Shown: positions 7,944 through 16,738 of the stretch, in pieces
Numbering within the stretch: the stretch's first letter is position 1
Layout of the letters: each line of letters begins with the position of its first letter
From: Candidatus Poribacteria bacterium
GTDB lineage: Bacteria > Poribacteria > WGA-4E > WGA-3G
Length of the DNA stretch: 44,279 bases
Direction: 5' to 3'
Assembly: GCA_009843785.1 (NCBI GenBank)
Contig: VYCT01000331.1
Coordinates: forward strand, 1 to 44,279
The notes under the pieces: model-generated
Databases searched by the model: none
Told to the model about the DNA's origin: nothing
Seen by the model: only the letters and a program-made list of their open reading frames with translations
Translations under genes and position numbers: made by a program

Positions 7944-8729
7944 ATGAGCTTGCAAACTATTTCTATGAATCATAGCATTGAAACGGAAAACCTCAGTCTT
8001 TGGTATGGCGATTTTCAGGCACTCATTGATGTCAATGTGAAAATACCAGACGGTCAGATAACGTCCCTTATTGGGCCTTCTGGATGTGGAAAAACAACGC
8101 TATTGCGCTGTTTTAATCGTGTCAATGAACGCTACGGCAACGTTACTACAGAGGGGAAGATTGAGATATTAGGGAAAAATATCTATGATCCAGATGTCTC
8201 TTTGCCGGAACTCCGAAAAGCGGTTGGGATGGTGTTTCAGAGACCGAATCCGTTGCCGATTTCCGTTTACGAGAATATCTTGTTTGGATTACGTATCCAT
8301 TCGCCAATGCGGAGTCTCACGCGGTCAGAATCCGATCAGATTGTTGAAGAAGCACTCACATCTGTCTTTCTTTGGGAGGATCTGAAGGACAAATTGAAGA
8401 CACGGGCGACATCGCTCCAGCTTGAACAGCAGCAAAAACTCTGTATTGCCCGTCTGTTGCCTCTTAAACCCAAAATTATTTTGATGGATGAACCCTGCTC
8501 CGCCTTAGATGCAAAAGGCACACTTGCTGTTGAAGAACTCATGGAAGTCCTTGCGGGGACATATACATTTTTGATCGTGACGCATAACATGGCACAAGCA
8601 CGGCGCGTCAGCGAGGAGTGTATTTTCATGTTCCTCGGAGAACTTATCGAACACAGAGAGACGCAAGCCCTGTTTGAGGACCCAAAGCAGGAAAAAACCG
8701 CTGATTATGTGCAGATGCGGTACGGTTAG
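7944..8729 (+). CDS. PstB-like ABC ATPase 2 (intact catalytic motifs, degenerate signature)
   Basis: This 261-residue protein has Walker A GPSGCGKT (44-51), the Q-loop GMVFQRPNP (Gln99), Walker B MDEPCSALD (181-189) and the switch His214 (VTHNM), all exactly as in PstB. The ABC signature is ruined: LSGGQQQR reads LQLEQQQK (158-165). It is the mirror image of ATPase 1. Paired with ATPase 1 it would form one normal ATP site (its own Walker motifs facing the LSGGQ of ATPase 1) and one degenerate site. It should energise the Pst permeases from the cytoplasmic side. Confidence 0.9.
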   Translation: MSLQTISMNHSIETENLSLWYGDFQALIDVNVKIPDGQITSLIGPSGCGKTTLLRCFNRVNERYGNVTTEGKIEILGKNIYDPDVSLPELRKAVGMVFQRPNPLPISVYENILFGLRIHSPMRSLTRSESDQIVEEALTSVFLWEDLKDKLKTRATSLQLEQQQKLCIARLLPLKPKIILMDEPCSALDAKGTLAVEELMEVLAGTYTFLIVTHNMAQARRVSEECIFMFLGELIEHRETQALFEDPKQEKTADYVQMRYG

Positions 8730-8848
8730 GTAAACGTATAGATCACTTTGATGGTCGCACTACATAAGCAACAGTCTCAGCACCATTAGAAAACCGTGTT
8801 CGTCTTGCTCAATCGGCAGAATAAATCTTTACATGAAGCCTTCACACC

Positions 8849-9676
8849 ATGAATTCTATGACGCCTCGCGCAGAGCGAAAACAGAAAATCGTTTTGCAGA
8901 GCATCGCCTTTATTATACTGGGAGTTGCGTTTGTTGGTCTATGGCATGAGTTGAAAGATGCGCGTGCGACCGGTGGGCAACCAGCATCAGAAGCAATTCT
9001 ACTCAGCGCGTTGTCTTCTCTGTTTAACAATCTCTACGTTGTTCTTTCGATGAGTTTTTTGGCGATTCTGTTTGGCATAGCGTTTGCCTTCTACTTAGAA
9101 GAATGGCTACCAGCAACCAATTGGATTCGGCGTTTGATTGAAAGTTTAGTCGCTATTTTGACGGGTATACCTTCAATTGCTTACGGAATCTTGGCAATCC
9201 TCATTTTTTTTAGTTACGCTGATACTCTCAAAGAAGCGATTGAGGCTTTTCCCCTTTCTGAGAATATAGAGGCAATACCCTCCCAGATTGAGACTACAGT
9301 GTTTTATGCTGAAGCATTAACCTTCATATTAATGGTAATGCCGTTAACAATCAAAACGACCCAAGAAGCACTTCGCTCGGTAGCGACACCGATCCGTGAA
9401 GCGGCTTATGTGCTGGGTGCAAGCCAGTGGCAAGTACTAACAAGGCAGGTTGTTCCGATTGCCTTCACTCGGATACTCGCTGGCGGATGCCGCTCAATGT
9501 CCCGCGCATTTGCTATGGCAGCGTTACTTGTTGGTATCTATACATGGCACTACACAACCGAACCCGGAGGAATGTCCGGTAGCTTTATACTATTTTTAGG
9601 TGTGGCACTGTTCTTGAGCATTTTCTCAAGTACCCTTATATGGGTGTACGGTTCTGACTCGGCACAACACAGTTAA
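8849..9676 (+). CDS. divergent PstA/PstC-like permease
   Basis: A 275-residue membrane protein of the binding-protein-dependent transporter permease class, with about six transmembrane segments and a good EAA loop (REAAYVLGASQWQ, near 183-195). After the loop, the phosphate-permease motif RAxGET is replaced by SRAFAMAALL (about 218-227). The Arg remains, but the Glu that matters in PstC/PstA is missing. The substrate may not be phosphate, or the subunit may be structural. It lies between the second and third ATPase genes. It has no partner permease of its own nearby, so it may act as a homodimer or swap with PstA. Confidence 0.8.
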   Translation: MNSMTPRAERKQKIVLQSIAFIILGVAFVGLWHELKDARATGGQPASEAILLSALSSLFNNLYVVLSMSFLAILFGIAFAFYLEEWLPATNWIRRLIESLVAILTGIPSIAYGILAILIFFSYADTLKEAIEAFPLSENIEAIPSQIETTVFYAEALTFILMVMPLTIKTTQEALRSVATPIREAAYVLGASQWQVLTRQVVPIAFTRILAGGCRSMSRAFAMAALLVGIYTWHYTTEPGGMSGSFILFLGVALFLSIFSSTLIWVYGSDSAQHS

Positions 9677-9744
9677 TTTTGGTGTAGTGAATCATAAAGA
9701 AATAGACGGAGGCGGGAGTGTGAAGTCCACTCGCGAAACTAAAA

Positions 9745-10512
9745 ATGCTGAGTGAAAAAGAGCAATCTATTTTGAGTATCCGTAATCTAAATATCTGGTA
9801 CGGCGACGCGCAGATTCTGAGTTCTCTTTCTTTCGAGGTCCAACAGAAACAGGTAACTGCGTTCATCGGACCTGCGAACTGTGGTAAAAGCACGCTTGTC
9901 CGATGTCTCAATCGATTAAATGACTTTGTACCGAATTTCAGGTCTACTGGCGAAATACTTTTTAAAGGCGTACACTTGGGCACTTCAACAGATACGACCG
10001 CGCTTCGGAAACAGATCGGAATGGTGTTCCGAAGACCGGTACTCTTTCGGTGCTCCATCTATGAAAATGTAGCGTACGGTGCCCGGATTTCCGGCGTGAA
10101 CCAAGCCGCACATCTCGATACGATTGTTGAGAAAAACCTCCGAAAAACGGGACTTTGGGGTGCGGTTGAAAATATTTTGGATGAAACACCAGAACAACTC
10201 TCAAGAGGACAGCAGCAACTGCTCTGTATTGCACGTGCATTGGCGGTTGACCCCGAAGTTTTGATATTTGATGAACCGTGTGGAGAACTGGATCCTATAG
10301 AAACCGTCAAAATTGAAACACTCGTGCGCGATCTGACAAACGAATGCACGCTCATCTTTGCGACCAACAAAAGAAGACAAGCCGCCCGTGTCTCTGATGT
10401 GGCTGGGTTTCTCTACGGGGGTGAGTTGATCGAATTTGGAGCAACGGAAAAAATTTTTACGAATCCACAGGACAATAGAACCGAACAATATGTAACAGGA
10501 AGACTCGGTTAA
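9745..10512 (+). CDS. PstB-like ABC ATPase 3 (degenerate Q-loop, signature and H-loop)
   Basis: This 255-residue PstB relative has Walker A GPANCGKS (42-49) and Walker B FDEP (175-178). The Q-loop Gln is Arg96 (GMVFR), the signature reads LSRGQ (152-156), and the switch His is Asn208 (ATNK). The overall PstB frame, including the C-terminal YVTGRLG, is retained. It probably cannot work as a homodimer and would need the intact catalytic side of ATPase 2. It lies 68 bases after the divergent permease and 30 before phoU. Confidence 0.87.
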   Translation: MLSEKEQSILSIRNLNIWYGDAQILSSLSFEVQQKQVTAFIGPANCGKSTLVRCLNRLNDFVPNFRSTGEILFKGVHLGTSTDTTALRKQIGMVFRRPVLFRCSIYENVAYGARISGVNQAAHLDTIVEKNLRKTGLWGAVENILDETPEQLSRGQQQLLCIARALAVDPEVLIFDEPCGELDPIETVKIETLVRDLTNECTLIFATNKRRQAARVSDVAGFLYGGELIEFGATEKIFTNPQDNRTEQYVTGRLG

Positions 10513-10542
10513 CCGAAACGGCAAGGTGCCGCGGCAGAAAAT

Positions 10543-11193
10543 ATGTTACAAGCAGAAATCAGAACCCTTCAGCACAAACTTTTGGAAATGGCTGGGCTTG
10601 CTGAACAGATGTTCCGCCAGGCTGTTGAATCCGTCTTAGAACGCGATGAAGCGTTAGCTCGGGTTGTCATTGATACAGACGACACGATTGATCAGTTTGA
10701 AAACGAAATCGAATCCTTGTGTATCCAGTTAATCGCGCTTCACCAACCGGTAGCGTTTGAACTCCGTTTCCTGACGATGGTGATGAAGATCAGCCACAAC
10801 ATTGAAAGGCTTGCTGACAAAAGCGTCGCTATCGCCAGACGGAGCATTGAACTCTTAGAATACCCACCCGTCAAACCGTTCGTTGATTTACCGCACGCGG
10901 CACAAGTGATTCAAACAATGGTGAAGGATGTGATTGATGCGTTTGTGAATCGGAACGCTGAACTTGCCTTAGAAATTCGAGGGCGGGATCATGAAGTAGA
11001 CGAAATCTATGACAGAATGCTCCATGAACTTCAAACGATTTTAAGTGAGCACCCTAAACTTATCCAACCCGGTATCAGCCTTTTACTCCTTTTCCGACAC
11101 CTGGAGCGCGTCGGTGATCTCGCTGCAAATATCGGTGAAGAGGTCTATTACCTCGTCAAAGGCGATGTCATCCGCCATTCCGATACGCACTAA
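10543..11193 (+). CDS. phoU: phosphate transport regulator PhoU
   Basis: This 216-residue all-helical protein has the two PhoU repeats: one in about residues 10-100 with ERLADKS, one in about 115-205 with HLERVGDLAANIGEE. These E/D-rich motifs bind metal clusters in the family. PhoU restrains phosphate uptake and links Pst to the PhoR/PhoB signalling pair. It is the last gene of the operon, as usual. AAGGTG lies before the ATG. Downstream genes converge on it from the other strand. Confidence 0.93.
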   Translation: MLQAEIRTLQHKLLEMAGLAEQMFRQAVESVLERDEALARVVIDTDDTIDQFENEIESLCIQLIALHQPVAFELRFLTMVMKISHNIERLADKSVAIARRSIELLEYPPVKPFVDLPHAAQVIQTMVKDVIDAFVNRNAELALEIRGRDHEVDEIYDRMLHELQTILSEHPKLIQPGISLLLLFRHLERVGDLAANIGEEVYYLVKGDVIRHSDTH

Positions 11194-11249
11194 GCGTTGA
11201 TATATCTAAAGTCAACAGCCTGCACACCAATCCCACTCCAGATGCTGCG

Positions 11250-12446
11250 TTATGAGTTGATTTCCTTCGGGTAAAAATGGACATCCCTTTGTGGGAACGG
11301 GATTTTAATGTTGTGTTCTTTAAATTTGTGCCAGATCATGAAATGAAGATCGCTCGCAATATCAAAACGCTTGAAGGAATCCGGAATCCACATTAATAAC
11401 TCAAAGTCTAAAGATGAATCTCCGAAGTTAGTAAATCGGACAAACGGCGGGGTAACGCTTTCCAGAACAGGGATCGGCTCTTTAATGATTTCTGGATGTG
11501 TATGAGCAACTTCGAGGAGCACTTTTTTGACGAGTTCCACGTCCGAACCGTACGACACCCCGACAGCAACATGAAGTCGGAATAAATTGTTATCGTGCGT
11601 AAGGTTATGAACAGCTTCTGTAATCAGTTGAGTATTCGGGACGATAATTTCCTTCTCATCCAGCGAAACGATGACTGTGGAACGGAGATTAATGCTGCTG
11701 ACTCTGCCAAATATGTTAACATCCATAATCTCCACAAGGTCGCCTATTTTGATAGGTCTCTCAAAAATGAGAATAAATCCTGAAACCAGATTTGAAGCGA
11801 TATTCTGTAGACCGAAACCGATACCGATACTTAACCCACCGAAAATTATCGCTAAGCTTGTGAAACTGACACCGACGGCACTGAGGGCAATAAGTACCCC
11901 GATAATAAGAAAAATAAAGTGAATAAAGCGGAGTAAAATAAATTGGGTATGTCTTGCGATTTGAAGGGTTTGTAGTACCTGCCGTCGTAACACCCATTGC
12001 ACATACTTAGACAGGATAAACGCGCCGAAGACAATCACGAATGCAAAAAAAAGCCGCTTCAAGGTTAAAGGGCTTCCAACATCAACGGCAACGGACGATG
12101 TCTCTTCACCTGTCTCGGTTTCAACAGGTTTTTGCGGCGGTTGAAACAGTTTTGTGATTGGATAATTAAAAACTTTGCCAAGGAAACCGGTACTGATTTT
12201 TGCAAACCTAAATGCTAAACCAATCCCAACAACCATAACGATAAGAAATAACAGTGCCAGCAATCGGTTCGCAAGATCTTGGGGTAGCCGGAGTCGGTTG
12301 AAAAGGCTGCGGAACCATCGGTGCAAATATCCTGCACCGATGAACATGACTATCAGCGTTAGGATAAAGGTAAAGATTTGCTCGACTGTTATTGCTTCGC
12401 CTAAAATGTTTATAGAATTTTGAAAGAAATTTTTAATTTGTTCCAT
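11250..12446 (-). CDS. MscS-family mechanosensitive channel (large form)
   Basis: A 398-residue protein with about five membrane segments. The last is the pore helix GGLSIGIGFGLQNIASN (near 225-241), rich in Gly/Ala pairs as in MscS TM3. The beta domain then begins with ERPIKIGD, and an alpha/beta tail ends with IPFPQRDVHF, the usual MscS end motif. A linker rich in T, E and V (about 108-125) separates two membrane pairs. It should open on membrane tension and release solutes. It is the last of three consecutive mscS genes and converges on phoU. Confidence 0.92.
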   Translation of the reverse strand: MEQIKNFFQNSINILGEAITVEQIFTFILTLIVMFIGAGYLHRWFRSLFNRLRLPQDLANRLLALLFLIVMVVGIGLAFRFAKISTGFLGKVFNYPITKLFQPPQKPVETETGEETSSVAVDVGSPLTLKRLFFAFVIVFGAFILSKYVQWVLRRQVLQTLQIARHTQFILLRFIHFIFLIIGVLIALSAVGVSFTSLAIIFGGLSIGIGFGLQNIASNLVSGFILIFERPIKIGDLVEIMDVNIFGRVSSINLRSTVIVSLDEKEIIVPNTQLITEAVHNLTHDNNLFRLHVAVGVSYGSDVELVKKVLLEVAHTHPEIIKEPIPVLESVTPPFVRFTNFGDSSLDFELLMWIPDSFKRFDIASDLHFMIWHKFKEHNIKIPFPQRDVHFYPKEINS

Positions 12447-12474
12447 CTTATACTATCCGACCCGTTGTTAGGTG

Positions 12475-13362
12475 TTAGTGAAAAATGTTGGCATATAAGT
12501 ATTGCGGTGGCGGTGCTTGTTCGTTTTTCGGTGTTAATTGAGTTTCATTTCGTATATATGCAAACTGAATTGTGCTTTCGCGATGAAACTGTTCAAAAAT
12601 CCGTTCGACGATCGACGTTGAAATTTCTTGTCGCTTGACAGCAAGTACCCGGTATCTTAATTTGGCGAGCACACCTGACGGAATAAACTCAAACCGCACA
12701 TAAGGTGATTCACCTATTTCGGCACATATATCGGCTGTAACTTCTGCTGCCTGTCCGCCCATAATCTGCTCGGCACGCGTTATGTCCGAATGATATGTCA
12801 ATCGAATGATAACCTCATCAAGGATATATTTCTCGTCTCGTGTATAGTTAATCACATTCCATCGAAAAAGGTGTTGGTTTGGAATCATAACGCTGCGTCC
12901 AGACTTTTCCTCACCACCAATAGTGCCGCCGACCTGATCCAGTTGTGTGTACATAACGGATATGTTCCGCACATCACCAATCGTTTCCCCTAAGATTACA
13001 CGGTCCCCAATCTTGTAAGGTTTTTTTAGAATAACTAAGAGCCATGCCGCTAAATTTGTAATTGGGTTTCGGAGCCCCCATCCTAACAGCGTCATCATAA
13101 AAGTGAGCGATATCCCGATCAATCCGATGGCATCTGAAAAGAGAAAAATGATAACCGCACCTATCGAGAACATGAACACATAACGCCAGAGAAAAAAGAA
13201 TCGGTCAGCATTTTCTGGTTTATAGGCGCGTGCATCAGTAAACTTCCGCATCTGTGAAGTCAAGCGGAAGTAGACAATAACGGTTCCAATTATCACTACA
13301 ACCATTGAAACCACAGAGGCATACTTGAAATTCAGGAGAGCGTCCCAGATTTGCGAAAACAT
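12475..13362 (-). CDS. MscS-family mechanosensitive channel (short form, copy 2)
   Basis: The frame is open from 13440, but ATG 13362 (MFSQIW) is the better start: it lies 2 bases after the stop of the gene before it, and the upstream residues look unrelated. The 295-residue product has three membrane segments, a pore helix LGWGLRNPITNLAAW and the beta-domain opening KKPYKIGDRV, followed by IPNQHLF. It is closely similar in layout to the next mscS gene upstream, which points to local duplication and divergence. The C-terminal 25 residues (rich in P, Q and N) are not typical of the family. Confidence 0.88.
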   Translation of the reverse strand: MFSQIWDALLNFKYASVVSMVVVIIGTVIVYFRLTSQMRKFTDARAYKPENADRFFFLWRYVFMFSIGAVIIFLFSDAIGLIGISLTFMMTLLGWGLRNPITNLAAWLLVILKKPYKIGDRVILGETIGDVRNISVMYTQLDQVGGTIGGEEKSGRSVMIPNQHLFRWNVINYTRDEKYILDEVIIRLTYHSDITRAEQIMGGQAAEVTADICAEIGESPYVRFEFIPSGVLAKLRYRVLAVKRQEISTSIVERIFEQFHRESTIQFAYIRNETQLTPKNEQAPPPQYLYANIFH

Positions 13363-13364
13363 AA

Positions 13365-14291
13365 TTAGTCCTGACTCCGTGCAGCAGTGCCCATAGGCAA
13401 TACCGAAGTGTTTTGTGGTAACATTGATGCGTCTTTCCAAGAGTAGATAACCTCCGAGTGTGCATAGCAGAATTCGACACTATCGCTCTCGGAAAACTTG
13501 TGGAAGACGATTTTGACAATATCACTAAGACTTTTCGCTCTATCTACGGGACGCGTTTTGTAGCGGAGTCGCATCATTACACCTGCGTCAAACAGTTCCG
13601 CGCGAATAAAGGGTTCTTCTCCGATTTCTTTAATAACATTGGCTGTAACCTCCTGTGCTGCCCTAACCAGTATCTGCTCTGCTTCTGACCAGTTTGATTC
13701 AAAGGTAATCCGCACAGGTACTTCAACGAGGATATACTCCTCTTCCAAAGTATAATTCGTGATTGTTTGTCCGAACAGAATTGCATTTGGAATGAGGATG
13801 CCGCGTCCGGAACGTTCCTCACTGGAAACTGTTCCGCCGACTTGGTTGAGGATCACATGTGTTAAAGTAATGTCCATGACATCGCCTGTGATGCCGGCAA
13901 TAATGACGCGATCCCCAATCTTGAAGGGGCGTTTCAGGATTAGCATTAACCACGCGGCAATCCCTGTGACAGGTGCTTGCAAGGACCAACCTAAGACCAT
14001 ACCAAGAAACCCCGCTGAGATACCAAGCGTTTTCAGAGAACCGCTGAGGCTAATGATGCCGAAAATAGCAATGATAGCCGTCCATATATAGCCCCACACT
14101 GCCATGAAATTTTGGGCGTTTGTTTCCAATTGGGCGTGCTGGTAAACATATCGTTTGACGAAATATCCTAAAACCGCTTTGAGAATAAGTAAAGTTACTA
14201 TTGTGACGATGGCTAAGATAATTCCTCTAAAGGGTGAATTGATAATAGCATCAATTGTGGATCCTAACCGCTCTATGAACTCAATAAACAT
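13365..14291 (-). CDS. MscS-family mechanosensitive channel (short form, copy 3)
   Basis: A 308-residue channel with membrane segments near 23-45, 65-85 and 92-115, a pore helix LGWSLQAPVTGIAAW and KRPFKIGDRV, then IPNAILF. It is the first of the three mscS genes in transcription order and is translationally close to copy 2 (2-base gap). The TNYTLEEEYIL stretch parallels NYTRDEKYIL in copy 2, a sign of a common ancestor. It should act as an emergency valve under hypo-osmotic stress. Confidence 0.9.
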   Translation of the reverse strand: MFIEFIERLGSTIDAIINSPFRGIILAIVTIVTLLILKAVLGYFVKRYVYQHAQLETNAQNFMAVWGYIWTAIIAIFGIISLSGSLKTLGISAGFLGMVLGWSLQAPVTGIAAWLMLILKRPFKIGDRVIIAGITGDVMDITLTHVILNQVGGTVSSEERSGRGILIPNAILFGQTITNYTLEEEYILVEVPVRITFESNWSEAEQILVRAAQEVTANVIKEIGEEPFIRAELFDAGVMMRLRYKTRPVDRAKSLSDIVKIVFHKFSESDSVEFCYAHSEVIYSWKDASMLPQNTSVLPMGTAARSQD

Positions 14292-14342
14292 TGTTGTACA
14301 ACCCTCTTACTATCAGTTCGGCGAACCGATATGTATAGCTTG

Positions 14343-16607
14343 TTAGTCAATCGAGATTGGCTCAATTGAATGGACAAACAGAACCTCGTTTGCTCCCTTG
14401 TAAGATTGAAGGTTTTGTGCTAATGCCTCAGAATCTATATTTTCTGCTGTTAGTCCTACGATGGTCAAATCCGCCTGCTCAGAGCGCAAGGTGACTTCTT
14501 CCTCTAAAGTCTCTTTGCTGTCGTAGGACACGGAAGTGATATTTTGCATCGAGATCGGCAGTCTACCTTCTTGCATGACTGTTGAGAGTTTATCTGCCTC
14601 ACGTTCCACGTCTCTGGAATCGGAGCACACAAAGAGACGGATTTCGGCGCGTTTCCAATCTGGATGGCCGACAATAATATAGGCAAGCAAAAGCATCATC
14701 GGTGCGTTCCCCAAATTGTCCTCAGTCACCCAAATATGGATAGAAGATTTGTAGCCGAAACGGTAGCCGGTTGAGCGCAGGATTAGGACATTGAAGAGTG
14801 AATTCGCAGCGAGTTGAGCACCTTGTATAACCTCGTCAATCTCATCAGGGTTCTCTCGATCAAACTCAAGCAGAATACAATTATTCGGCAACCCAGAAAT
14901 GCCTGGCATCTGCAGTACCTGTGCCAGCGCGAGTTCGAGTGTCGGCGAAATGAGGGAATCAACAAAAACACCTGCTCTACTCACCTCAGTCCGTTTAATT
15001 AATTCATCAACTTTGATGCGGGCTTCGATTTCACCGGAAAACGAATAATCGCCGTGGAAGAGTCGAATGAAATGGCCGAATCCATGCCTATGACAAATCC
15101 AGCGGAGTAGATCGAAATGCCCGAGCCGCCGCTCCCCGAACCGCGTCACCGCGACAATGGAAGGGCGCCATCCCCCTTCAGAGGAAACGACTCGACTTTT
15201 TTGCAAGGTTGTCTGTAACCATCGGGTTAGCTGAAACATCGCCCCTTGGAAGATCGCTGCTAAGTCGCGTTGTCCTTGGTGCCCCCGGCGGAGACCGAGA
15301 TAAGCTATTGCCATAAGCACAATGGAAATCAGGGCGTATAATGCACTTATCTGCATCATCAGTACACCACACATCACTGTCCCTACAAGCGACACGTACC
15401 AGCGCGAATGGAATGTCGGACGATAGGAGGGGTTACTCGCGAAATGTTCTAAGAAGGATACTGCACACAGCGCACCATAGGTTACCATGAAGAACATAGT
15501 CAAAATCTGGGCGATAAAATCTAACTCACCGATGGCTACGAAGACGATCGCGATGACACCGGAGACGCATGTTGCGTAAATCGGCTCCTGCGTTTCTTGC
15601 ACCCCTTTTGCCATGAGGAGATTCAGTTTAGGGATAGGCAGCACATTGTCACGCCCAAGCATCTGCAGCGTTCTCGGTGCTACCATGATCGAACCGAGAG
15701 CTGAGGAGAGTGCGGCTGCTCCCAAGCCAACATAGATAGAAGGGCTCCATAGCGAAATCTTTGCCATGATGAAATAGTCTTCGGCGAGGGCTTCAGGCGT
15801 GGCACGCTGTGCCAACTTGATAGCGACAAACACATATATAATCATACCCGCGAATGTCGCTCCAATCGTACCGAGGGGTATGCTTCTTTGAGGATTTTTG
15901 AGGTCCCCCGATAACCCTAAACCCGCGATCATACCCGTGAAAGCAGGAAAACAGGTTGCGAAAACTGTGCCAAAACTATCAGGCGTTTGAATGGTTGCTG
16001 CCAGAGTTAGCCGCTCAGGGCGCAAATCCATCTCTGCGGGTCCCTTACCTAATAGGAACGCCGCGATGGATGCTGTGAGGATTATACTGACAACCCACAA
16101 AACTTGCACACCAAGGTCAGCACCTTTTGTGAGCATAAGTGTAATAATCACAATTGTACAAGGGAGACTGACCCAGCGCGGGTCCAGCTGTCCCCCGCGC
16201 GTGGCTTCAACTAATTCGTAAACAGGTTGAAAAGCTTCCGCAAACGCTACAATATAAAAGGCAACTGAGATCGCTTGGGAAATATAGAGTGCGATACCTA
16301 TGGTGCCGCCGATGCTCTCACCGAAGGAACGGCTGACAATATAATACGCGCCGCCCCCCGCCACTCGACGGTTCGTCGCAATTTCAGATACCGCAAGGAC
16401 TGTGGGAATGGTCACCAAATGCCCAAGCATCACGATCATCAAACTACCCCCGAGTCCGACGTGTGCGACCGCGTAACCGAACCGCAAAAAAAGAATCGCG
16501 CCGAGAATCGTGCTAATTGAGGCAAGGAACACGGGTGCTGTGCCAAAGCCATGCCCTTGTTGGATATCAGAGGCACTACTGGGTTGTTGACCAGGGTTTG
16601 AAGACAT
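14343..16607 (-). CDS. SLC12-like cation-chloride cotransporter / APC-superfamily permease
   Basis: The frame is open from 16661, but ATG 16607 (MSSNPGQQ) is preceded by AAAGGAAATT and matches where the protein becomes family-like. The 754-residue product has about 12 membrane segments beginning TAPVFLASISTILGAILFLRFG, with GGGAYYIVSRSFGESIGG as in SLC12 (Na-K-Cl and K-Cl cotransporters). A soluble C-terminal domain of about 300 residues resembles the SLC12 cytoplasmic domain (nucleotide-binding, USP-like fold). It would move Cl- with K+ and/or Na+ across the inner membrane. It fits the ion/osmotic theme of its mscS neighbours. The substrate is not decided by sequence alone. Confidence 0.85.
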   Translation of the reverse strand: MSSNPGQQPSSASDIQQGHGFGTAPVFLASISTILGAILFLRFGYAVAHVGLGGSLMIVMLGHLVTIPTVLAVSEIATNRRVAGGGAYYIVSRSFGESIGGTIGIALYISQAISVAFYIVAFAEAFQPVYELVEATRGGQLDPRWVSLPCTIVIITLMLTKGADLGVQVLWVVSIILTASIAAFLLGKGPAEMDLRPERLTLAATIQTPDSFGTVFATCFPAFTGMIAGLGLSGDLKNPQRSIPLGTIGATFAGMIIYVFVAIKLAQRATPEALAEDYFIMAKISLWSPSIYVGLGAAALSSALGSIMVAPRTLQMLGRDNVLPIPKLNLLMAKGVQETQEPIYATCVSGVIAIVFVAIGELDFIAQILTMFFMVTYGALCAVSFLEHFASNPSYRPTFHSRWYVSLVGTVMCGVLMMQISALYALISIVLMAIAYLGLRRGHQGQRDLAAIFQGAMFQLTRWLQTTLQKSRVVSSEGGWRPSIVAVTRFGERRLGHFDLLRWICHRHGFGHFIRLFHGDYSFSGEIEARIKVDELIKRTEVSRAGVFVDSLISPTLELALAQVLQMPGISGLPNNCILLEFDRENPDEIDEVIQGAQLAANSLFNVLILRSTGYRFGYKSSIHIWVTEDNLGNAPMMLLLAYIIVGHPDWKRAEIRLFVCSDSRDVEREADKLSTVMQEGRLPISMQNITSVSYDSKETLEEEVTLRSEQADLTIVGLTAENIDSEALAQNLQSYKGANEVLFVHSIEPISID

Positions 16608-16671
16608 ACCAATTTCCTTTCGTTGGATGGAACCAAGATAGATAGACGAAAGCGTTAGCACCTTAAAAGCG

Positions 16672-16702
16672 GATTATCCATATCCATTATAAGATTATCC
16701 AT
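16672..16702 (-). promoter_or_regulatory. putative promoter with flanking direct repeats (operator)
   Basis: Read on the minus strand, ATGGATAATC occurs twice, at 16702-16693 and 16681-16672, 21 bases apart (two helical turns). A perfect TATAAT (16691-16686) lies between the copies, and a third partial ATGGATA overlaps. There is no good -35. The cotransporter start is 65 bases downstream. The arrangement suggests a protein binding across the -10, most simply a repressor. Confidence 0.45.
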
Positions 16703-16738
16703 GGGCTATTGACTTCGCATTGAGCTGTGTTTTCGACA

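Noticed and set aside
14343-15100. Separate UspA-like protein at the end of the cotransporter
   Set aside because: The frame is continuous with the membrane part, and SLC12-like proteins normally have such a C-terminal domain.
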